Assembly (NCBI GenBank): GCA_910588325.1
Contig: CAJUPP010000082.1
Coordinates: forward strand, 1 to 13,939
DNA from: an uncultured Hungatella sp.
GTDB taxonomy: Bacteria; Bacillota; Clostridia; Lachnospirales; Lachnospiraceae
DNA length: 13,939 nucleotides
Direction: 5' to 3'
Part shown: positions 1 through 5,976 of the stretch, piece after piece
Position numbering within the stretch: position 1 is the stretch's first letter
Layout: each line of letters opens with the position of its first letter
The notes under the pieces: generated by a model
What the model saw: the letters and a program-made list of their open reading frames with translations, nothing else
Database searches by the model: none
What the model was told of the DNA's origin: nothing
Made by a program: the position numbers and the translations under genes

Positions 1-240
1 ATCCTCTTCTCCCCCACACACGGCAGCCACGCCAGATCACAATCCTCTTCTCCCCCACACACGGCAGCCAAACCAGATCACAATCCTCTTCTCCCCCACA
101 CACGGCAGCCACGCCAGATCACAATCCTCTTCTCCCCCACACACGGCAGCCAAACCAGATCACAATCCTCTTCTCCCCCACACACGGCAGCCACGCCAGA
201 TCACAATCCTCTTCTCCCCTGCGCACGGCAGCCACGCCAG
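1..240. repeat. 41-bp tandem repeat, alternating variants
   Basis: Five complete 41-bp units start at 1, 42, 83, 124 and 165, and a sixth partial, diverged unit runs from 206 to about 240. Units 1, 3 and 5 carry CACGCCAG where units 2 and 4 carry CAAACCAG, so the array also reads as an 82-bp higher-order repeat. The last unit has CCTGCGCACGG in place of CCCACACACGG. The 41-bp period is not a multiple of three and no open frame runs through it, so it is non-coding. The array touches the window edge, so its full copy number is unknown. It has no unique spacers and is not a CRISPR array. Confidence 0.95.
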
Positions 241-242
241 CT

Positions 243-373
243 TCGGAGTTATTATGGAACGTATGAAGGCTGTCTTTTCACGTCAGCACTTAGCGCACGT
301 CCCTTGTGCGCTTAGTACTGTTACGTGAAAAATCAAGCGCAAGCGTGCCTGAAGTAGTCCATAATCACTCCGA
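243..373. repeat. Long imperfect palindromic element
   Basis: Outer arms 243-258 and 358-373 are complementary at 15 of 16 positions. The inner arms TTTTCACGT (275-283) and ACGTGAAAA (323-331) match perfectly. The innermost arms 284-298 and 306-320 match at 13 of 15 around a 7-base loop. Unpaired side segments lie at 259-274 and 332-357. Nothing in it looks coding. It could be a MITE-like or REP-like repeat or a structured transcript. Whether it recurs in the genome cannot be seen from this window. Confidence 0.75.
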
Positions 374-379
374 TGCGGA

Positions 380-404
380 CCTTACGCAAACAAACCTTAC
401 GCAA
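380..404. repeat. Short direct repeat CCTTACGCAA x2
   Basis: Two identical 10-bp copies lie at 380-389 and 395-404, between the palindromic element and the PBP promoter. The function is unknown, and they could simply be part of local simple-sequence structure. Confidence 0.5.
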
Positions 405-452
405 CTCTTCCCCCCGCCGTGCCCCCACATCCCTTACGATTTCCCCCATCTA

Positions 453-481
453 TTGAATTGTTAAAATTTTTTTGCTATAAT
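453..481 (+). promoter_or_regulatory. SigA-type promoter for the PBP gene
   Basis: The -35 TTGAAT (453-458) and the -10 TATAAT (476-481) are 17 bp apart. TGC directly before the -10 gives an extended -10 element. The site sits just upstream of a strong ribosome binding site AAGGAGG (491-497), which is 6 bp before the ATG at 504. Confidence 0.85.
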
Positions 482-503
482 ATACCAGTGAAGGAGGAAA
501 CCC

Positions 504-3203
504 ATGAATTACGGAAAAAATGCATTAGACAAGAAGCTGAAAAACGCTTCATCCAAATCCCGGAAATACACCAGCATGATCTTCTTTGGCTTCTTTAAAA
601 CCATGCTCCTTCTGGCCGTAGTCTGTGCCGCTTCCGGAATCAGCGCCGGCTTCGGTATGATGAAAGGGATCATTGACAGCGCCCCTGAGATCAACATAGA
701 AACCATTGTTCCCCAAGGCTTTGCCACCACCGTATACGACAGTGCTGGCAATCTGACAGACACCTTGGTAACTGCTGGTTCCAACCGTGACCCTGTCACC
801 TACGAAGAGCTTCCTCAGGATTTAATCGATGCATTTGTCGCTATCGAGGACGCCCGTTTCTGGACTCATAACGGCATTGACTTACGCTCGATTCTTCGTG
901 CCGCCAAGGGAATACTGACCGGTGACTCTTCCGCAGGAGGCGGAAGCACACTCACCCAGCAGTTAATCAAGAACAATGTATTTTCCGGTGGCAGCGAAAA
1001 AAGCTTTGGCGAAAAACTGGAACGAAAGCTGCAGGAACAATACCTTGCCGTGCAGCTAAGCAAGACCATGGATAAGGAACTGGTCCTTACCAACTATTTA
1101 AATACTATAAATTTAGGCAACAACACCTTAGGCGTAAAGGTTGCTGCGAGGCGTTATTTTGATAAGGAAGTTTCCGACCTGACTTTATCCGAATGTACAG
1201 TCATCGCCGGAATCACCCAAAGTCCGGCCAGACTGAACCCCATATCCGGAAGAGAACGAAACGCAGAAAAACGCGAGATTATCCTGCAGTACATGTTTGA
1301 CCAGGGATACATTACCAAGGAAGAGCAGGAAAAAGCCCTGGCAGATGATGTCTACGACCGGATCCAGAACGTGGATTCCACATCCAAAGAAGCTTCCACA
1401 CCTTACAGCTACTTTACGGATGAATTGACCAGCCAGGTAAAAGAGGCTCTGATGGATAAACTGGGCTATTCAGATACTCAGGCACACAATCTTCTCTACA
1501 GCGGCGGACTGCAGATTATCACCACCCAGGACCCTGTCCTTCAGGCTATTGTGGACGAAGAGGTCAATAACCCTGACAACTACAATATTGTCCGGTACTC
1601 CATAGAATACCGTCTCTCTGTCACACATGCCGACGGCTCTACGGAACATTTCTCTCAGGGACATTTAAAAAACTGGCACAGAGATGTCCTTGGAGATACT
1701 TCTTTTGATGCTCTGTACGACAGTGAGGAGGAAGCCAGGGCCGACGCGGAAAATTATAAAAATTATGTGGTTCAGGAAGGGGATGAGGTCATCGGAGAGT
1801 CCATTACCATCACCCTGCAGCCACAGGTATCCTTTGTGCTGATGGATCAGGCTACCGGCGAAGTAAAAGCCATCAGCGGCGGAAGAGGGCCTAAAACCGC
1901 CAATCTGACGCTGAACCGGGCCACCAATGTTCCCAGACAGCCAGGATCCGCATTTAAGGTTATCGCCTCCTTTGCCCCTGCTCTGGATACATGCGGCGCC
2001 ACCTTGGGAACCGTCTATTATGACGCGCCTTATACCATAGGCACCAAAACCTTCCGCAACTGGTATTCCGGAGGTTATCAGGGCTATTCCAGTATCCGGG
2101 ACGGCGTTATCTATTCTATGAATATTGTAGCTGTTCGGTGTCTGATGGAGACAGTTTCTCCTCAACTTGGGGTGGAATATGCGAAAAATTTCGGCATCAC
2201 GACCCTGACCTCTACGGATGTCAATCCTGCCACTGCCCTGGGCGGCCTGACAGAAGGTGTCACCAATCTGGAGCTGACGGCAGCCTACGCCTCCATTGCC
2301 AATGGAGGCATGTACACAGAACCGATTTTCTTTACCAAAATTTTAGACCGCAACGGAAAAGTATTAATCGACAATGAACCAGAAACCCACAGGGTATTGA
2401 AGGACTCTACCGCATTTCTTCTGACAGATGCCATGAAGGATTCCATGATCGGCAACCGTAAATTTGCAAGACCGGGAGCCGGCCCTTCTGCCACCAGCAC
2501 CAGAGCCAAGCTGGCTGACATGTCCTGTGCGGGAAAGAGCGGAACCACCACAGGCAATAATGATATATGGTTCGTAGGATTTACTCCCTACTATTCTGCC
2601 GGTATCTGGGCAGGATATGACTTAAATCAGAAGTTAAGCAGCAAAACGGAAGGCACCTCCTTCCACAAAGATATCTGGAAGAAAATCATGACCCGGGTTC
2701 ATGAAGGATTAAGCGATCCTGGTTTTACTGTTCCGGAAAGCATCGAAACAGCCGCCATCTGCCGAAAATCCGGAAAATTAGCCATATCCGGTGTCTGTGA
2801 CAGCGATCCCAGAGGCAATGCCATCTATACGGAATACTTTGCCAAAGGAACCGCTCCCACGGACTTCTGTAACGTCCATGTGACTGCTACGGTGTGTGCG
2901 GAATCCGGACAGATGCCTACGGACTTCTGCCTGAACAGAGCTCCACGGGTGTTTGTATCCATTCCGGCAGGAGAAACCGGAGAGACAGACGATTCCTACT
3001 TTGCACTTCCTGGACTGTGTCCTATTCACACAGCGGAATCTACAATTCTTCCTCCTGAATCAGAGAGTGAGAGTTCTCCATCGGTTCCTTATGGTCCCGG
3101 ATACATTCCCTCCGGCCCAGGTGTAAGCAGACCTACGATTCCTGAAGGACCTCCTGAGACGTCACCGGTCCCTACGATTCCTTCAGGTCCGGAAAGTCCA
3201 TAA
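504..3203 (+). CDS. Class A penicillin-binding protein (PBP1A type)
   Basis: This 899-residue bifunctional murein synthase polymerises lipid II (glycosyltransferase, GT51) and cross-links stem peptides (transpeptidase), acting outside the membrane. It has a short cytoplasmic N-terminus and one membrane anchor (about residues 25-50). The GT51 motifs are EDARFWTHNG with catalytic Glu about 115, and GGGSTLTQQLIKN at 145-157. The transpeptidase motifs are SAFK with the nucleophile Ser482, SMN at 538-540, and KSGTT at 678-682. All catalytic motifs are intact. About 150 residues follow the transpeptidase domain, with six cysteines (753, 765, 789, 798, 809, 839) and a Pro/Ser/Gly-rich tail (about 850-899), probably extracellular and possibly disulfide-bonded. 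The ATG start is fixed by AAGGAGG six bases upstream. The gene is monocistronic, with its own promoter and terminator. The family call is very secure; the exact PBP name is not. Confidence 0.97.
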   Translation: MNYGKNALDKKLKNASSKSRKYTSMIFFGFFKTMLLLAVVCAASGISAGFGMMKGIIDSAPEINIETIVPQGFATTVYDSAGNLTDTLVTAGSNRDPVTYEELPQDLIDAFVAIEDARFWTHNGIDLRSILRAAKGILTGDSSAGGGSTLTQQLIKNNVFSGGSEKSFGEKLERKLQEQYLAVQLSKTMDKELVLTNYLNTINLGNNTLGVKVAARRYFDKEVSDLTLSECTVIAGITQSPARLNPISGRERNAEKREIILQYMFDQGYITKEEQEKALADDVYDRIQNVDSTSKEASTPYSYFTDELTSQVKEALMDKLGYSDTQAHNLLYSGGLQIITTQDPVLQAIVDEEVNNPDNYNIVRYSIEYRLSVTHADGSTEHFSQGHLKNWHRDVLGDTSFDALYDSEEEARADAENYKNYVVQEGDEVIGESITITLQPQVSFVLMDQATGEVKAISGGRGPKTANLTLNRATNVPRQPGSAFKVIASFAPALDTCGATLGTVYYDAPYTIGTKTFRNWYSGGYQGYSSIRDGVIYSMNIVAVRCLMETVSPQLGVEYAKNFGITTLTSTDVNPATALGGLTEGVTNLELTAAYASIANGGMYTEPIFFTKILDRNGKVLIDNEPETHRVLKDSTAFLLTDAMKDSMIGNRKFARPGAGPSATSTRAKLADMSCAGKSGTTTGNNDIWFVGFTPYYSAGIWAGYDLNQKLSSKTEGTSFHKDIWKKIMTRVHEGLSDPGFTVPESIETAAICRKSGKLAISGVCDSDPRGNAIYTEYFAKGTAPTDFCNVHVTATVCAESGQMPTDFCLNRAPRVFVSIPAGETGETDDSYFALPGLCPIHTAESTILPPESESESSPSVPYGPGYIPSGPGVSRPTIPEGPPETSPVPTIPSGPESP

Positions 3204-3213
3204 CCCTATAGCC

Positions 3214-3252
3214 AAAACGGACTGCCCTATCACCCGGCAGTCCGTTTTCCTG
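3214..3252 (+). terminator. Rho-independent terminator after PBP
   Basis: A perfect 13-bp stem, AAAACGGACTGCC (3214-3226) with GGCAGTCCGTTTT (3236-3248), closes a 9-base loop and ends in a T-run. It starts 11 bp after the PBP stop codon. The A-rich left side means it may also work on the minus strand, where it would serve the GH127 remnant. Confidence 0.92.
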
Positions 3253-3276
3253 TATATCCCCTATGCAGCTCCTGTC

Positions 3277-3675
3277 TCACATCACATTCATCCACGTCAC
3301 CATCTCTCCCTGCCCCCGGTTATTCCACAGAAAATACGGAATAGCCTTCAGGCAGATCTTCTCCTTATGAATCCTCGCCGTACCATATAATTTTTCCTGT
3401 GTCCGGCCTTCATATCGTACTGTCGGCACCAGAAGGGAATAAGAGCCTCCCAGCTGCTCCTCCCACTCTTTTTGGGGAACCGGTTCTGCGTCGGCCCTGC
3501 ATTCATACAGATAGGGCCCGTTGTCAGCCTCCTCTATACAGTATACCAGAGGCCCCCGGACCAGAACGGCCTTCCCGGCATCATAGAAAACTCTTCTGTC
3601 CGCCTGGATAAAGCAGGGCTTCATCTCCATGGTCCATTCCAGGAAATCCCCGTTTTTCCAGGTATTCTTCAGATT
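3277..3675 (-). pseudogene. 3' remnant of GH127 beta-L-arabinofuranosidase-like gene (DUF1680)
   Basis: The minus strand encodes the C-terminal end of a GH127 (DUF1680) glycoside hydrolase. The recognisable pieces are TWKNGD, then VLVRGPLVYCIEEADN, then IPYFLWNNRGQGEM near the natural C-terminus. An ATG at 3628-3630 would give a 117-residue protein. However, family-like sequence continues in frame upstream of it (NLKNTWKNGDFLEW) to an in-frame stop at 3676-3678. The start is therefore not genuine and the gene has lost its 5' part. GH127 enzymes are usually about 600-650 residues, so roughly the last 130 remain and the catalytic part is gone. The break lies next to the spoVAE terminator, which suggests a deletion or rearrangement ended here. 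There is no convincing ribosome binding site. The family call rests on remembered motifs. Confidence 0.78.
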
Positions 3676-3686
3676 TTACTTTCATT

Positions 3687-3722
3687 AAAAGGCTATGGGA
3701 ATCCGTTCCCATAACCTTTTTT
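3687..3722 (-). terminator. Terminator of the spoVAD-spoVAE operon
   Basis: A 14-bp stem (3687-3700 with 3707-3720, one wobble pair) has a 6-base loop and is flanked by A- and T-runs, so it could act in both directions. It lies about 50 bp past the spoVAE stop codon in the direction of transcription. Confidence 0.88.
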
Positions 3723-3772
3723 CATATTGCGTTTCTCACTTTTTCCTGCAGGTTTCTTTCAATGTTCTATTT

Positions 3773-4129
3773 TTACCCCTTCATCTTGGGTTTAAACACC
3801 TGGGAGCCAAGATATCCGAACACCAGCGCACCGGAGATCCCTACTGCGCTGGCCGTGAATCCTCCTTTAAACACGCCCAAAAGCCCGTCTGACTGGATCC
3901 CCTCTTTGACGCCTTTCCACAGCGTATTCCCAAATCCTAACAAGGGCACCGTAGCCCCGGCTCCCGCCCATTTTGCAAAGGGCTCATATAAACCCAAAAA
4001 TCCGAGAATGCTTCCTGTCACTACCAGAGTCACCATCACACGCCCCGGCAGCATCTTGGTTTTATCCAAAAGAATCTGCACCAGGCCGCAGATGATTCCG
4101 CCTACTAAAAATGCCTTTACATAATCCAT
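3773..4129 (-). CDS. spoVAE: Stage V sporulation protein AE (SpoVAE)
   Basis: This 118-residue, very hydrophobic protein has about four membrane segments (roughly residues 5-22, 30-50, 55-72 and 83-105). It matches the usual size and sequence style of SpoVAE (MDYVKAFLVGGIICGL, with a GFGNTLWKGVKEGI segment in the middle). SpoVA proteins form the spore inner-membrane channel that takes up dipicolinic acid during sporulation and releases it at germination. The ATG at 4127-4129 is chosen because GAAGGAG lies just upstream. A longer reading to 4264 would run into spoVAD and adds 45 residues unlike the family. It begins 23 bp after the spoVAD stop, so the two genes are an operon. Forespore (SigG) expression is expected from family knowledge; I could not identify that promoter. 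Confidence 0.93.
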   Translation of the reverse strand: MDYVKAFLVGGIICGLVQILLDKTKMLPGRVMVTLVVTGSILGFLGLYEPFAKWAGAGATVPLLGFGNTLWKGVKEGIQSDGLLGVFKGGFTASAVGISGALVFGYLGSQVFKPKMKG

Positions 4130-4152
4130 CTGGGTATTCTCCTTCCGTATTA

Positions 4153-5160
4153 TCAAATTTTTTCTATCATAACCCCATGGGCAATTCCCGGGATACTCTG
4201 CCCCTCGTTGAAGCTGACTGTGGAAAGCAATGCCCCGGTGGGAAGAAACAGAACTCTTCTCCATTCTCCTGCCTGAATCTTAGGTAGTATCATGGCACAC
4301 AGGGTAACCGCCGAACAGCCGCAGCCACTTCCCCCGGCATGGGTGTCCTGGGTGTTCTTATCAAAAATTTCAATACCGCAGTCCATATACAGGGATTCCA
4401 GGTTGTGTCCCTCCTCCTTCATCATGTCCAGAAGGATTTTCTTCCCTACTTCCCCCAGGTCTCCGGTAATAATCCGGTCATAATACGTCTCATCCACGTC
4501 AAAATCCTCAAAATTCTGCCGGATAGTGTGAACCGCAGCAGGGGCCATGGCCGCCCCCATATTCATGGAATCTCTGGCGCCGAAATCTACGATTCTTCCT
4601 GTGGTCACGCCGGTAATCCTGGCCACGCCCCGGCCGCCCTTTCTTATGACCACCGCCCCGCATCCCGTCACCGTCCAGGTAGAAGAAAAAGGCCTCTGGT
4701 TTCCGTAAGCCAGGGGGAATCGGAATTGCTTTTCTGCCGTAGCAAAGTGGCTGGATGCCATAGAAATCACCTGATCCCCATAGCCGCCGTGAACAGTCAT
4801 CGCTCCTAAGGCCATGGCCTCTCCCATAGTGGAACATGCCCCGTAAAGTCCGAACATGGGAATTTCCAAATCTACTATGCCAAAAGAAGTGGCAATCAGC
4901 TGTCCCAGCAGGTCACCGGCAAACAGATAGCGAATATCTCTTTTCTCTGCCCCGCTTTTTTTCATAGCAAGCTCTGCCGCCTTCTTCTGAATAGCACTTT
5001 CCGCAGCCTCCCAATTGTCCTTTCCGCACATGTCATCCTGTTCTATCACATCAATCAGATGACCCAAAGGCCCTTGTCCCTCTTTCTTTCCCGCCACGCT
5101 GGCCATACCGGCGATAATCGGCGGCTCTTCAAACTGAATGCTGGCTTTTCCTTTCTGCAT
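4153..5160 (-). CDS. spoVAD: Stage V sporulation protein AD (SpoVAD)
   Basis: This soluble, thiolase-fold subunit of the SpoVA dipicolinic-acid channel is 335 residues long. Diagnostic stretches are GPLGHLIDV near residues 30-38, GLYGACSTMGEAMALG with Cys109 at the thiolase nucleophile position, SSHFATAEKQFRFPL, and DTHAGGSGCGCSA around residue 274. SpoVAD is known to bind dipicolinate directly in Bacillus. I start it at the ATG at 5160. An upstream in-frame GTG (5172) overlaps the Shine-Dalgarno sequence GGAAAGGAG, so it cannot be used with that site. The 11-base spacing to the ATG is slightly long. The product starts MQKGKASIQF, which aligns with the start of known SpoVADs. Unusually, spoVAC is not upstream: the next gene is a divergent Rrf2 regulator. 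Confidence 0.95.
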   Translation of the reverse strand: MQKGKASIQFEEPPIIAGMASVAGKKEGQGPLGHLIDVIEQDDMCGKDNWEAAESAIQKKAAELAMKKSGAEKRDIRYLFAGDLLGQLIATSFGIVDLEIPMFGLYGACSTMGEAMALGAMTVHGGYGDQVISMASSHFATAEKQFRFPLAYGNQRPFSSTWTVTGCGAVVIRKGGRGVARITGVTTGRIVDFGARDSMNMGAAMAPAAVHTIRQNFEDFDVDETYYDRIITGDLGEVGKKILLDMMKEEGHNLESLYMDCGIEIFDKNTQDTHAGGSGCGCSAVTLCAMILPKIQAGEWRRVLFLPTGALLSTVSFNEGQSIPGIAHGVMIEKI

Positions 5161-5241
5161 GGCTCTTGCCACTCCTTTCCATATTATGATTGCATGTTAT
5201 TACTATACTTTCTCCATATTTTCTTTTTGTATACATAGGGA

Positions 5242-5270
5242 TTGATTACCCTTTTTCCTTGTAGTATAAT
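5242..5270 (+). promoter_or_regulatory. SigA-type promoter for the Rrf2 regulator
   Basis: The -35 TTGATT (5242-5247) and the -10 TATAAT (5265-5270) are separated by 17 bp. It lies 58 bp upstream of the chosen ATG, in the 167-bp divergent region shared with spoVAD. No clear SigF or SigG promoter for spoVAD could be assigned in the same region. Confidence 0.8.
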
Positions 5271-5327
5271 AGGTATATAATTTCAAAAACAGCCAGCGCA
5301 TACAGATTGTATTACAGGAGGATTCAT

Positions 5328-5741
5328 ATGATCTCTACAAAAGGAAGATATGCTTTGCGGGTTATGGTCGATTTGGCAGAGCAAAATACAGACAGTTACA
5401 CTCCACTGGGTGAGATTGCAGCCAGACAGGAAATATCAGAAAAATATCTGGAAATCATTTTGAAAACCCTGGTAAAAGAGAAACTGTTAAAAGGCCTCCG
5501 CGGCAAAGGCGGCGGCTACAAACTGACCCGTTCTCCCTCGGAATATACTGTCTGGGAGATCTTAACCTTGACCGAAGGAACTCTTGCCACCGTGGCCTGC
5601 CTTGCGCAGGATGCTGAAGACTGTGCTAGAAGCCCTAAATGCCGTACCCTTCCTATGTGGAGGGAATTTGACAAAATGGTATATGAGTACTTTTCCCACA
5701 TTACACTGGAGGAGCTTGCACAGGGCTTTGCTGCGCTCTGA
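5328..5741 (+). CDS. Rrf2 family transcriptional regulator, probable Fe-S sensor
   Basis: This 137-residue Rrf2-family winged-helix DNA-binding protein opens with MISTKGRYALRVMVDLA, which is diagnostic. The recognition region is IAARQEISEKYLEIIL, followed by the wing GLRGKGGGYKL. Three cysteines (91, 99, 105; spacing C-x7-C-x5-C) occupy the position where IscR/NsrR-type members hold an iron-sulfur cluster, so a redox, NO or Fe-S sensing role is likely. CymR-type members lack these cysteines. The ATG at 5328 follows AGGAGG at 5316-5321; longer readings from 5307 have no such site. No cysteine desulfurase or Fe-S assembly gene is next to it, so the target genes cannot be told from context. Family call secure; ligand inferred. 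Confidence 0.93.
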   Translation: MISTKGRYALRVMVDLAEQNTDSYTPLGEIAARQEISEKYLEIILKTLVKEKLLKGLRGKGGGYKLTRSPSEYTVWEILTLTEGTLATVACLAQDAEDCARSPKCRTLPMWREFDKMVYEYFSHITLEELAQGFAAL

Positions 5742-5747
5742 AGGTAA

Positions 5748-5840
5748 ATGCCCTGTCTGGATATCCCTGAAATCATCAGCCAGGCAGATATCCAGTCGAT
5801 CACCGCAGGCCAGGAGCTGGCTGCCCGGGATCCCCTTTAA
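5748..5840 (+). CDS. Possible 30-residue small ORF after the Rrf2 gene
   Basis: An ATG six bases after the Rrf2 stop opens a 30-codon frame (MPCLDIPEIISQADIQSITA, ending AARDPL and TAA). AAGG lies 3 bases before the ATG, too close and too weak for a good Shine-Dalgarno site, so it would rely on coupling with the Rrf2 gene. The composition looks protein-like, but I recognise no family. It could be the tail of a degraded gene or chance. Confidence 0.2.
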   Translation: MPCLDIPEIISQADIQSITAGQELAARDPL

Positions 5841-5902
5841 ATGCCTGCATCTGGGCTTAAACCATGTGCGCAGTTTGCTACTTTAAAGGCAACACGAAAA
5901 AG

Positions 5903-5948
5903 AAAGCGGATGCTCCCCAGACACACTCAGGGAACATCCGCTTTTTAT
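5903..5948. terminator. Bidirectional terminator between convergent genes
   Basis: Arms AAAGCGGATG (5903-5912) and CATCCGCTTT (5935-5944) pair perfectly over 10 bp, flanked by an A-run and a T-run. It separates the plus-strand Rrf2 gene from the minus-strand reductase gene ending at 5977, and is well placed to stop both. Confidence 0.85.
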
Positions 5949-5976
5949 CTATTACTTCTATCTATCAATGATATTA

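Noticed and set aside
1..240. CRISPR array
   Set aside because: The 41-bp units are directly adjacent with no unique spacers, and no cas genes are in the window.
243..373. Same repeat family as 11342-11504
   Set aside because: Both are long fold-backs, but I see no shared arm or loop sequence beyond chance.
1665..2165. 166-residue minus-strand open frame inside the PBP gene
   Set aside because: It is a shadow of the PBP coding sequence, which has intact catalytic motifs.
4130..4264. N-terminal extension of SpoVAE
   Set aside because: It would overlap spoVAD and adds residues unlike the family. A good ribosome binding site precedes the ATG at 4129.
5178..5300. SigG or SigF promoter for spoVAD
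   Set aside because: A CATAATA-like -10 is present on the minus strand near 5184-5190, but no -35 stands at a proper distance and transcription would start inside the ribosome binding site.
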